This document shows positions 1 to 7,181 of a stretch of DNA of 64,000 nt, in pieces. The notes under the pieces are model-generated. The model had not been told where the DNA came from and did not search any database. It saw nothing but the letters and a program-made list of their open reading frames with translations. Each line of letters starts with the position of its first letter. Position 1 is the stretch's first letter. The translations under genes and the position numbers were made by a program. Origin of the DNA: Microbacterium sp. BH-3-3-3 (GTDB lineage Bacteria; Actinomycetota; Actinomycetes; Actinomycetales; Microbacteriaceae); the NCBI RefSeq assembly GCF_001792815.1, contig NZ_CP017674.1, positions 1,116,001 through 1,180,000 of the forward strand, read 5' to 3'.

Positions 1-1
1 C

Positions 2-304
2 ACGGCCGCCGGCCACGGCATCGCCGTCGTGTGGAACGACGCCGCCTACGGCGCCGAGATCAACCTGTACGGCCTCAAGGGCCTCACCCGCGAGCCGATG
101 CTCATCCCCGAGGTCGACTTCGCAGCCGTCGCGCGCGGCTTCGGCGCCGAGGGAGTGGTGGTGCGCGAGGTCGCCGACCTCGAGGCGCTGGCCGAGTGGA
201 CCCGGCGCGACCCCGCCGAGCGGCCGTTTCTGCTGCTCGACCTGCGCATCAGCGGCACCGTGATCGCGCCGTACCAGCGCGAGATCATCCGGGTGAACTC
301 GTGA
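2..304 (+). CDS. Thiamine-diphosphate-dependent enzyme, C-terminal part (5' end outside window)
   Basis: The reading frame is open from the window edge and ends at a TGA. The visible ~100 residues are the end of a TPP-binding domain of the acetolactate synthase/benzoylformate decarboxylase superfamily. The WNDAAYGAE stretch near the start matches the distal half of the Mg-TPP motif (ND-x-x-YG), and it is followed by a typical FAAVARGFGAEG helix and a closing beta-alpha unit. The stop overlaps the GTG of the next gene (GTGA), so the two are probably co-transcribed with a GlcD-type flavoprotein. The substrate cannot be told from this fragment; acetolactate synthase-like or a 2-oxoacid decarboxylase are both possible. 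Confidence 0.8.
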   Translation, partial: TAAGHGIAVVWNDAAYGAEINLYGLKGLTREPMLIPEVDFAAVARGFGAEGVVVREVADLEALAEWTRRDPAERPFLLLDLRISGTVIAPYQREIIRVNS

Positions 305-1734
305 GCATCGTCGGGCTCGCCGCTCCGGGAGGCTCCGGCGACCCCGGCGACGGCTTCGACGCGCCGAGCGGCGGCACGAGTGAGTCGCGTGGCGCTCTCG
401 ACGAGCTGCGCGCCGCCCTCGGCGAACGCCTGCTCGACGACCCCGCGAGTCTCGCCGCCTACGCCGTCGACAGCTCGCGTGCGCAGCCCGAGGGCCTGCC
501 GATCGCCGTGGTCCGGGCGACCTCGACCGGCGACGTCTCGACCGCCCTGGCGTGGGCGCACGCCCGCGGCATCCGGGTCTCCGTCCGCGGCGCGGGCACC
601 GGACTCTCCGGCGGGGCCGTGGCCTACGCGGGCGGGCTCGTGGTGTCGCTGGAGGCGATGGATCGGATCGTCTCGATCGACGCCGACAACCGTCTCGCCG
701 ACGTCGAGGCGGGCGTCGTCACGGCCGACCTGGATGCCGCCGCCCACGCGCACGGCCTGTTCTTCCCGCCCGATCCGGCGAGCGCGCAGTGGTCGACGAT
801 CGGCGGCAACATCGCAACCAACGCCGGGGGCCTGCGCTGCGTCGCCCACGGCGTGACCACCGACGTCGTCGCCGCCCTCGAGGTGGTGCTCGCCGACGGG
901 CGGATCCTGCGCACCGGCGCCCGCACCCGCAAGAACACCACCGGCTACGACCTCACGAGCCTGTTCTGCGGCTCGGAGGGCACCCTCGGCGTGATCACAG
1001 CGGCGACCGTGCGCCTCAAGCCCGTGCCGCCGGGGCAGCCCCGCACCTTCCGCGCGAGCTTCGACGACATCGAAGACGCCGGCCGCGCGGTCACGGCGAT
1101 CGTGTCGGGCCCCGCGGCCCCCGAGGTGCTCGAGCTGATCGACGCGCGCAGCGTCGAGATCATCGAGGCGTTCCACCCGAGCGGCCTCCCCTCCCCCGGC
1201 GCGGCCATGCTGGTCGGTCAGACCGTCGGGCTCACCGCCCTCGACGCCGCCGAGGCGATCACCGCGATCTGTCGCGCGCACGGCGCCGTCGAGACCGAGG
1301 TCTCCGACTCCGACAGCCTGCTCGAGGCCCGGCGTCTCGCCAACCCGGCGCTCACCGCGCAGGGACTGCGGGTGTCGTGCGACGTCGGCGTCCCGGTCTC
1401 GCAGCTGGCGACGGTGTTCCGCGGCATCGGCGAACTGGCACAGCGCCACGGTCGGCGCATCGCGATCGTCGCGCACGCGGGCGACGGCAACCTGCATCCG
1501 ACGGTCGAGGCGGGAGACACCCCCGCCGAGTATGCCGCGGCGGAGCTGGTGATCGACGACATCACGCACCTGGCGCTCTCGCTCGGCGGCACCATCTCGG
1601 GCGAGCACGGCATCGGCTCGGTCAAGCGTCACGAGCTCCCCTGGCAGCAGGATGCCGTGGCCCTCGACGTGCAGCGCGCGGTCAAGGCCGCACTGGATCC
1701 CCGCGGCATCCTGACACCGGGGCGGGCGATCTAG
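301..1734 (+). CDS. FAD-binding oxidase, GlcD/D-2-hydroxyacid dehydrogenase type
   Basis: A 477-residue flavoprotein of the vanillyl-alcohol oxidase/PCMH superfamily, which oxidises 2-hydroxyacids such as glycolate or D-lactate. The FAD-binding loop RGAGTGLSGG lies near residues 96-105, a second FAD motif (PPDPAS...GGNIATNAGG) near 158-181, and the C-terminal FAD_oxidase_C domain shows HAGDGNLHP and GEHGIGSVKR. I chose the GTG at 301 because it overlaps the upstream TGA by four bases. The frame stays open further 5', but that stretch reads as a shadow of the upstream gene. No glcE/glcF partners are next to it, so a single-subunit enzyme is likely. The exact substrate is unknown. A paralogue lies at 17549-18913. 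Confidence 0.85.
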   Translation: MSIVGLAAPGGSGDPGDGFDAPSGGTSESRGALDELRAALGERLLDDPASLAAYAVDSSRAQPEGLPIAVVRATSTGDVSTALAWAHARGIRVSVRGAGTGLSGGAVAYAGGLVVSLEAMDRIVSIDADNRLADVEAGVVTADLDAAAHAHGLFFPPDPASAQWSTIGGNIATNAGGLRCVAHGVTTDVVAALEVVLADGRILRTGARTRKNTTGYDLTSLFCGSEGTLGVITAATVRLKPVPPGQPRTFRASFDDIEDAGRAVTAIVSGPAAPEVLELIDARSVEIIEAFHPSGLPSPGAAMLVGQTVGLTALDAAEAITAICRAHGAVETEVSDSDSLLEARRLANPALTAQGLRVSCDVGVPVSQLATVFRGIGELAQRHGRRIAIVAHAGDGNLHPTVEAGDTPAEYAAAELVIDDITHLALSLGGTISGEHGIGSVKRHELPWQQDAVALDVQRAVKAALDPRGILTPGRAI

Positions 1735-1812
1735 CGACCGGACGCCCCGGAGCCGACCGCCCGTGGCGGACCGGCCCGCCGGAGTCGCGGGCCGCCGGTA
1801 CGGTGGTGACGC

Positions 1813-2046
1813 ATGGGGACGAGAACGCGCCTGATCGCCTCGGGCACCGCGATCGCGATGATCAGCGGCGCCGTGGTGGTGCTGTACTTCTTCCAGCCGT
1901 GGCGGAGCTGCGAGTACGAAGACACCTCCGCGGGCTGCTCGATGCTCCCGAACGACGCCGCCGCGATGGGTGTGGCGGCGATGGTCTTCGTCGTGGGGAT
2001 CGTCGTTCTCGCGGCGGGCCTGCTGATGCGCCGGGTGCCCACGTGA
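1813..2046 (+). CDS. Small two-TM membrane protein
   Basis: A 77-residue protein with two hydrophobic segments, about residues 8-26 and 48-70. They are joined by a short loop holding two cysteines (SCEYEDTSAGC) that could form a disulfide outside the membrane. The family is not recognised. Its TGA overlaps the GTG start of the next gene (GTGA), so both are probably translated together. The function is unknown. Confidence 0.6.
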   Translation: MGTRTRLIASGTAIAMISGAVVVLYFFQPWRSCEYEDTSAGCSMLPNDAAAMGVAAMVFVVGIVVLAAGLLMRRVPT

Positions 2047-2627
2047 CCGAACCGCGCACCCTCGAGACGAGGGGAAGGTTGCCTCGCGTCTGGTGGATCA
2101 CGGTGGTGTGCGGTGTCCTGATCATGGGCCCCGTCGTCTTGGCCGGCTCATACCTCTGGGCTCGGCACCAGTACGAGAACGGCCCCGACGTGGACGGCGT
2201 CCTCTGGCGCCAGGTGGCATCGGTCGAGGACCCCTTCGACAGGACGCTGTACTCACCGACGGCCGGCTCAGTCACGGCCCTTCTCGACGCGCTCGACGGC
2301 GACCGATGGGATGGCAGCCCGGAGGGGGCGGACGCCCTCGACTTCTCCCGACCCACTCTGGTCATCCACGACATCGAGGAGCACACGAACGCGCTCGCCT
2401 TCCGGGTCTTCCTCTCGTCGGGAGAGCGCCCCGGTCCCCCCGGCCAGCGAGCCCGGCTGCCGTGGGAGTCCTCGGCGTACTTCACCTGTTACGGAGTGAC
2501 CGTGACGTTCACGGGTTCCTCCCCACCCTCCGTCGCCGGAGCCGACGAGCGCGCGTGTCCGAGCCTCCTGGTCTCACGGATGCCATCCGACTCGGTGTAC
2601 ATGGTTCCCTCGACCTTTTACGGATGA
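2043..2627 (+). CDS. Membrane-anchored protein of unknown function
   Basis: A 194-residue protein. The GTG start was chosen because it overlaps the stop of the preceding small membrane protein. One N-terminal transmembrane segment (about residues 16-36, WWITVVCGVLIMGPVVLAGS) is followed by a soluble, presumably extracytoplasmic domain. Two cysteines (in YFTCYG and RACPS) lie near the C-terminus. I recognise no enzymatic motif. The pairing with the 77-residue membrane protein suggests a small envelope unit. Confidence 0.6.
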   Translation: MTEPRTLETRGRLPRVWWITVVCGVLIMGPVVLAGSYLWARHQYENGPDVDGVLWRQVASVEDPFDRTLYSPTAGSVTALLDALDGDRWDGSPEGADALDFSRPTLVIHDIEEHTNALAFRVFLSSGERPGPPGQRARLPWESSAYFTCYGVTVTFTGSSPPSVAGADERACPSLLVSRMPSDSVYMVPSTFYG

Positions 2628-2762
2628 GGCAGATGCGCTCTCGACGCGTCGGCGGTCGCTGACGTCGCGACCCCTCGCCCACCCGTGCACGCGAATGTGC
2701 TGTGCGCGCACGATCGATCCTCATCCCTGTCGCGGGGGCGCCCCTCTTCCTACGCTCGCGTC

Positions 2763-2876
2763 ATGCGCAGAATCCGACGGCACGAGACCCCGGTCCTGCC
2801 GTCGGGCGCGCGGGTCGAGGTCGCACGGGCCGAAGTCGTACGGGTCGAAGTCGCACGGGTCGAGGGCGCGCGATGA
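2763..2876 (+). CDS. Possible 37-residue upstream ORF made of a 15-bp repeat
   Basis: An ATG-started ORF of 37 codons. Its second half is built from a 15-bp tandem repeat, so it translates as repeated V-E-V-A-R-like units. Its TGA overlaps the ATG of the next membrane protein in an ATGA, the normal arrangement for translational coupling here. The mostly charged, repetitive peptide resembles no family I know. It may be a real coupling ORF or an accident of the repeat. Confidence 0.3.
   Translation: MRRIRRHETPVLPSGARVEVARAEVVRVEVARVEGAR
2813..2865. repeat. 15-bp tandem repeat, about 3.5 units
   Basis: Units GGTCGAGGTCGCACG, GGCCGAAGTCGTACG and GGTCGAAGTCGCACG follow each other without gaps, and a fourth unit begins. 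The repeat ends a few bases before the start of the membrane-protein gene at 2873. The unit length is a multiple of three, so copy-number change would keep the small ORF in frame. Confidence 0.85.
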
Positions 2877-3388
2877 CGATCGAGCTCCTGACGCACGGGG
2901 CCGCCCTCTTCTGCTCGGGGATCGCTGCGTGCTGCGCGAGGTCGGGTCCCCCGGCGGAGCGTCGAGAGCGGGTCGCCACGTCGGCGCTCATGACCGCCGC
3001 GATGATCGATTCCGCCGTCCTGCGCGTGGTCCCGCCGATCGTCTGGGCGGCCGTCCTCCTCGGCGTCGCCCTCGTCGTGAGCGCGGGGCGCCGGCTGCAC
3101 TCGGGGCGCGGCGGTCACGGCATCCACACCCCCGCGGGTCTCGTCGTCATGGCCGCCCTGATCGCGTCGACCACGCACGGCGACCCGGGCGCCGCCCCCA
3201 CCGCCGCCCACGCCCACGGCGGGATGGCGGTCGGCTCCGCGACCCTGACGTGGCTCTGCGTGGCACTCGCGGTCGTGCACGTCGCCGCCTCAGCGCACCG
3301 GGCGCTGAGCGCGTCCCGCGCGGATCGCGCGCACCATGCCGCGATGGGTGGATCGACCGCGCTGATGGCCCTGGCGGTGCTGCTGTGA
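2873..3388 (+). CDS. His/Met-containing multi-pass membrane protein
   Basis: A 171-residue integral membrane protein with about five hydrophobic segments. Histidine- and methionine-bearing stretches (HGIHTPAG, HAHGGM, HHAAMGG) lie between them. This composition recalls actinobacterial DUF5134-like and metal-linked membrane proteins, but I cannot assign a family with certainty. I start it at the ATG that overlaps the preceding small ORF, because the longer 5' extension is only arginine-rich repeat. It converges on the transporter gene at 3484, with a terminator-like hairpin between. Confidence 0.55.
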   Translation: MTIELLTHGAALFCSGIAACCARSGPPAERRERVATSALMTAAMIDSAVLRVVPPIVWAAVLLGVALVVSAGRRLHSGRGGHGIHTPAGLVVMAALIASTTHGDPGAAPTAAHAHGGMAVGSATLTWLCVALAVVHVAASAHRALSASRADRAHHAAMGGSTALMALAVLL

Positions 3389-3434
3389 GCCGCACCCTGC
3401 GCGATCCGGCGACCGTTCCCCCGCACCCGCACGA

Positions 3435-3474
3435 CGAACGGCCCCGCCGCGGCTGTCCGCGACGAGGCCGTTCG
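3435..3474. terminator. Hairpin between convergent genes
   Basis: The inverted repeat CGAACGGCC ... GGCCGTTCG encloses a further GC-rich hairpin. It sits between the stop of the membrane protein (3388) and the stop of the transporter on the other strand (3484), so it can end transcription in both directions. There is no clear T-run. Confidence 0.55.
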
Positions 3475-3483
3475 ATTCCCGGG

Positions 3484-4866
3484 TCAGACGCGCGAGAGCC
3501 CGCGGATCGGGCTGACCTCCTGCTCGGCCTCGTGGTCGGGGCCGAGGGGGATGCCGCTGCGGTCGCGCAGCAGCAGCGTCGCGACGAGGCCCAGCACCGC
3601 CATGATCGCGAGGTACACCGTCACCGACACGGTCGTGCCCGTGGCATCCACCAGCGCGGTCGCGATGGTCGGGGCGAACGCTCCGCCGAGGATGGCGCCG
3701 AGGGCGTAGGCGATCGAGACACCCGAGAAGCGGATGGATGCCGGGAACAGCTCGGCGTACAGCGCGGCCTGGGGGCCGTAGGTCAGGCCGAGGCCGACCG
3801 TCAGCAGCATGAGGCCGACCGTCAGCAGCACGATGCTGCCGGAGTTGACGAGCGGGAACAGCGCCACGATCGCCACGAGCATCGAGACCCATCCGATGAT
3901 GTACGTGTTGCGGCGGCCGATCTTGTCGCCCAGCCACCCACCGAGCCACGTGAAGATGAGCCAGGTCACCGCCGACAGGGTCACGGCGCCGAGCACGTCG
4001 GCGGTCGCGAGACCGAGGGGGCCGTCGGGGTTGGTCGCGTAGCGCTGGATGTACCCACCGGTGGTCATGTAGCCCACGGCGTTGTTGCCGGCGAAGACGA
4101 ACGCGGCGATGACCACGAGCAGCGAGTGCTTGCGGAACAGCTGCACGATCGGCATGCGGGTCTGCTCCTTGCGCTCGGCGAGTTCGACGAACACCGGGCT
4201 CTCCTCGACCTTCCGGCGCACGTAGTAGCCGACGAGGATCAGCACGAACGACAGCAGGAACGGCACGCGCCATCCCCACGCGAAGAAGGCGTCGCCGGGG
4301 GCGATCAGGGCCATCAGCCCGAGCATGCCGCTCGCGAGCAGCAGGCCGAGGGGCACGCCGAGCTGCGGCGAGGCGCCGAACAGGCTGCGCTTGGTCTTGG
4401 GGGCGTGCTCGACGGCCATGAGCACCGCGCCACCCCACTCGCCACCGGCCGAGATGCCCTGCAGCACGCGCAGCAGGATCAGCAGCACGGGGGCGGCGAC
4501 GCCGATCACCTCGTAGGTGGGCAGCACGCCGATGAGCGTGGTCGAGGCGCCCATCATGATCAGGGTCAGCATCAGCACGACTCGGCGACCGTACTTGTCG
4601 CCGAGGTGGCCGGCGAGGAAGGCGCCGAGGGGCCGGAACAGGAAGCTCAGACCCACGGTGAGGAACGCCAGGATCTGCGCGATGCCGGGGCCGGCGGGTG
4701 CGAAGAACAGCTGGCCGAAGACCAGGCCCGCGGCCGAGGCGTAGAGGAAGAAGTCGTACCACTCGACGGTGGTGCCGACAACGGTGGCGAAGACCACGCG
4801 GCGGCGGTCCTTCGTGGTGGAGATCGTGCCGGTGGGCGTGAAGCCCGGCGGCTGAGAGCGGGACAT
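3484..4866 (-). CDS. MFS transporter, metabolite:H+ symporter (MHS) type
   Basis: A 460-residue permease with about 12 transmembrane segments. The loop after TM2 carries GHLGDKYGRR, the MFS motif, and the second half repeats it as GGWLGDKIGRR. The long cytoplasmic loop, the YYVRRKVEESPVF stretch and the closing RDRSGIPLGPDHEAE tail match the MHS/ShiA-ProP branch, which imports organic acids with protons. It is transcribed away from the homoprotocatechuate operon and shares its 118-bp intergenic region and operator. I therefore infer import of 4-hydroxyphenylacetate, homoprotocatechuate or a related aromatic acid. The substrate itself is not shown by the sequence. Confidence 0.85.
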   Translation of the reverse strand: MSRSQPPGFTPTGTISTTKDRRRVVFATVVGTTVEWYDFFLYASAAGLVFGQLFFAPAGPGIAQILAFLTVGLSFLFRPLGAFLAGHLGDKYGRRVVLMLTLIMMGASTTLIGVLPTYEVIGVAAPVLLILLRVLQGISAGGEWGGAVLMAVEHAPKTKRSLFGASPQLGVPLGLLLASGMLGLMALIAPGDAFFAWGWRVPFLLSFVLILVGYYVRRKVEESPVFVELAERKEQTRMPIVQLFRKHSLLVVIAAFVFAGNNAVGYMTTGGYIQRYATNPDGPLGLATADVLGAVTLSAVTWLIFTWLGGWLGDKIGRRNTYIIGWVSMLVAIVALFPLVNSGSIVLLTVGLMLLTVGLGLTYGPQAALYAELFPASIRFSGVSIAYALGAILGGAFAPTIATALVDATGTTVSVTVYLAIMAVLGLVATLLLRDRSGIPLGPDHEAEQEVSPIRGLSRV

Positions 4867-4930
4867 GGGGACTCCTTCGAGACGTCATCGTCGGGCCCCG
4901 GGACGTCGTCGTCGGTGACGAGGCGTGGTG

Positions 4931-4970
4931 TTGCTGGGGCGTTCGTCATCGTATACGATTTCGGATACGA
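4931..4970 (+). promoter_or_regulatory. hpa promoter with palindromic GntR-type operator
   Basis: A perfect 12-bp palindrome ATCGTATACGAT occupies 4948-4959, followed by a near half-site GGATACGA. A fair promoter overlaps it: TTGCTG (4931-4936), a 17-bp spacer and TACGAT (4954-4959), so a protein on the palindrome would cover the -10 element. The GTATAC core fits sites known for FCD-type GntR repressors, one of which is encoded two genes downstream. Binding is inferred, not shown. Confidence 0.6.
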
Positions 4971-4984
4971 CGCAAGGGAGCTCC

Positions 4985-6448
4985 ATGAACGACACCGCTG
5001 ACCCCCGGTTCACCGCCCTCGGCGGCCGCCCGGGAAAGATCGTGGCCGTCCACCTCTCGTACGCCTCCCGCGCTGACCAGCGCGGCCGCCGCCCGGCCGC
5101 CCCGTCGTACTTCTTCAAGCCGTCGAGCTCGCTCGCGGCCTCCGGATCCGAGATCGTGCGCCCCGCCGGCACCGAACTGCTCGCCTTCGAGGGCGAGATC
5201 GCGCTCGTGATCGGCGAGCCCGCCCGATGGGTGACTCCGGATGCCGCATGGGCGCACGTGGCATCCGTCACCGCCGCGAACGACTTCGGTCTGTACGACC
5301 TGCGCGCGAACGACAAGGGATCGAACGTCCGCTCCAAGGGCGGCGACGGCTACACCCCGCTCGGTCCCGCGCTGATCGACGCCCGCGACGTCGATCCCGC
5401 CGCCCTACGCCTGCGCACCTGGGTCGATGGCGAGCTCGTGCAAGACGACTCGACCGCGGGCCTGCTGTTCCCCCTCGCCCAGATCGTCGCCGACCTGTCG
5501 CAGCACTTCACCCTCGAAACGGGCGACGTCATCCTCACCGGCACCCCCGCGGGGTCGTCGGTGGTCACGCCGGGCCAGGTCGTGGAGGTGCAGGTGGATG
5601 CCGGCCCCCTCTCCACCGGCCGGCTCCGCACCGCGGTGGTCCAGGGCGACCGCGCCTTCGACGCCGCCCTCGGCTCCCTGCCCGCGGTGGACGACACCCA
5701 GCGCACCGAGGCGTGGGGGTCGGCCGAGGCCGCCGGGCTCGTCCCCGCCGCCCCCGTCCTCACCGCCGCCCTCCGCGACAAGCTCTCGCGCGTTCCCGTC
5801 GCGGCCCTCAGCGGACAGCTGCGCAAGCGCGGCCTCAACGACGTCACGATCGACGGCGTCCACGCGCTGACCCCGGGCAGCCGGTTCGTCGGCACGGCCC
5901 GCACCCTGCGCTTCGTCCCCCACCGCGAAGACCTCTTCGCCTCGCACGGCGGCGGCCAGAACGCCCAGAAGCGCGCGTTCGACGCGGTGGAAGAGGGCGA
6001 GGTCATCGTCATCGAAGCGCGCGGAGAGACCGGATCCGGCACTCTCGGCGACATCCTCGCGATCCGCGCGCACGCCCGCAAGGCCGCCGCGATCGTCACC
6101 GACGGCGGCGTCCGCGACGCCGAGGCCGTGGCCGCGGTCGGCATCCCCGTGTTCACCGCCGGCCCTCACCCCGCGGTCCTCGGCCGCCGGCACGTGCCGT
6201 GGGAGACCGACGTCGCCGTCGGCTGCGGCGGCACCACCGTCGAGCCCGGCGACATCCTCGTCGGCGACGGCGACGGCGTCATCGTCGTCCCTCCCGCCCT
6301 CGCCGAAGAAGTGGTCGACGCCGCCCTCGCGCAAGAGGCCGAAGATGCGTGGGTCGCCCAGCAGGTGGCATCCGGTCATCCCGTAAACGGGCTCTTCCCG
6401 ATGAACGCCGAATGGCGCGCGCGCTACGAGAGCGAGGGACGCTCATGA
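4985..6448 (+). CDS. HpaG-like FAH domain fused to RraA-like domain
   Basis: A 487-residue two-domain protein, first gene of the homoprotocatechuate operon; ATG after AAGGGAGCTCC. Residues ~10-225 form a fumarylacetoacetate-hydrolase fold. It shows the metal-binding E-x-E (E69, E71), AANDFGLYD, and the QIVADLS...GDVILTGTPAG end typical of 2-hydroxyhepta-2,4-diene-1,7-dioate isomerase/OPET decarboxylase. Residues ~285-480 form an RraA/HMG-aldolase-like domain with GSGTLGDILA and TDGGVRD (372-378), where R and D are the conserved catalytic pair. Classic HpaG has two FAH domains, isomerase and decarboxylase. Here the second is replaced by an RraA fold, some members of which decarboxylate oxaloacetate. 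Inferred role: decarboxylation and/or isomerisation of 5-carboxymethyl-2-hydroxymuconate. Confidence 0.8.
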   Translation: MNDTADPRFTALGGRPGKIVAVHLSYASRADQRGRRPAAPSYFFKPSSSLAASGSEIVRPAGTELLAFEGEIALVIGEPARWVTPDAAWAHVASVTAANDFGLYDLRANDKGSNVRSKGGDGYTPLGPALIDARDVDPAALRLRTWVDGELVQDDSTAGLLFPLAQIVADLSQHFTLETGDVILTGTPAGSSVVTPGQVVEVQVDAGPLSTGRLRTAVVQGDRAFDAALGSLPAVDDTQRTEAWGSAEAAGLVPAAPVLTAALRDKLSRVPVAALSGQLRKRGLNDVTIDGVHALTPGSRFVGTARTLRFVPHREDLFASHGGGQNAQKRAFDAVEEGEVIVIEARGETGSGTLGDILAIRAHARKAAAIVTDGGVRDAEAVAAVGIPVFTAGPHPAVLGRRHVPWETDVAVGCGGTTVEPGDILVGDGDGVIVVPPALAEEVVDAALAQEAEDAWVAQQVASGHPVNGLFPMNAEWRARYESEGRS

Positions 6449-7137
6449 GAGACGTCACGACCCCGGCGACGAAGAGCAAGTCGCAGCAGGCCTACCAGTG
6501 GATCAAGCAGCGCATCGCGTCTCAGGAGTTCACCCCCGGCTACCGCCTGGTCCTCGGCTCGATCGCCGGCGAGCTCGACATGAGCGTCGTGCCGGTGCGC
6601 GAGGCCATCCGTCAGCTCGAGGCCGAGGGCCTGGTGATGTTCGAGCGCAACGTCGGCGCCCGCGTCTCGATGGTCGACGACACCGCGTACCGCTTCAGCA
6701 TGCAGGCGCTGAGCCTGCTCGAGGGGGCGGCGACCGCCCTGTCGGCCCGGGCGCTCACCACCGACGACGTGCGTCGCGCGCGGCAGGTGAACGAGCTCAT
6801 GGTCGAGACCCTCGAGCACTTCGATCCCCGCGCCTTCACCGCGTTGAACCAGGAGTTCCACGCCATCCTGTTCGAGAAATGCGCCAACCCGCGCATGCTC
6901 GAGCTGGTGCAGGCCGAGTGGGCGCGGCTCGGGCACCTGCGCGACTCGACGTTCAGTTTCGTGCCCGGACGCGCCGCCGAATCGGTGCGGGAGCACGAGA
7001 ACATCCTCGTTCTCATCGAGACCGGCGCCCCGCTCGCCGAGATCGAGAAGGCGTCGCGGCGCCATCGCTCGGCCACCCTCGACGCGTACATGATCCACGA
7101 GCACCCCGACCAGGTGCTCGGCCTTCCCGCTTTCTGA
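6445..7137 (+). CDS. GntR-family regulator (FCD subfamily) of the hpa operon
   Basis: A 230-residue regulator overlapping the preceding stop by ATGA. Residues ~15-75 are a winged helix (YQWIKQRIASQEFTPGYRL ... VPVREAIRQLEAEGLV). Residues ~85-215 are the helical FCD effector domain, with a D/H-type metal site suggested by NQEFHAILFEKC and REHENILVLIE. FCD regulators usually repress catabolic genes and are released by a pathway acid. It is inside the operon and a matching palindrome overlaps the operon promoter, so I infer autoregulated control by an aromatic intermediate. Confidence 0.85.
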   Translation: MRDVTTPATKSKSQQAYQWIKQRIASQEFTPGYRLVLGSIAGELDMSVVPVREAIRQLEAEGLVMFERNVGARVSMVDDTAYRFSMQALSLLEGAATALSARALTTDDVRRARQVNELMVETLEHFDPRAFTALNQEFHAILFEKCANPRMLELVQAEWARLGHLRDSTFSFVPGRAAESVREHENILVLIETGAPLAEIEKASRRHRSATLDAYMIHEHPDQVLGLPAF

Positions 7138-7181
7138 TTCCGGATGCCACCGGCATCCGCCCCTCCAACGAAGGAGCATCC

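Noticed and set aside
46..1632. Very long ORF antisense to the GlcD-type gene
   Set aside because: High-GC third positions keep antisense frames open. Its translation is Arg/Asp/Val-rich, with no family likeness, while the sense strand shows clear FAD motifs.
2695..5001. 768-codon plus-strand frame across the MFS transporter
   Set aside because: It is antisense to a well-supported permease and reads as low-complexity Arg/His/Glu sequence.
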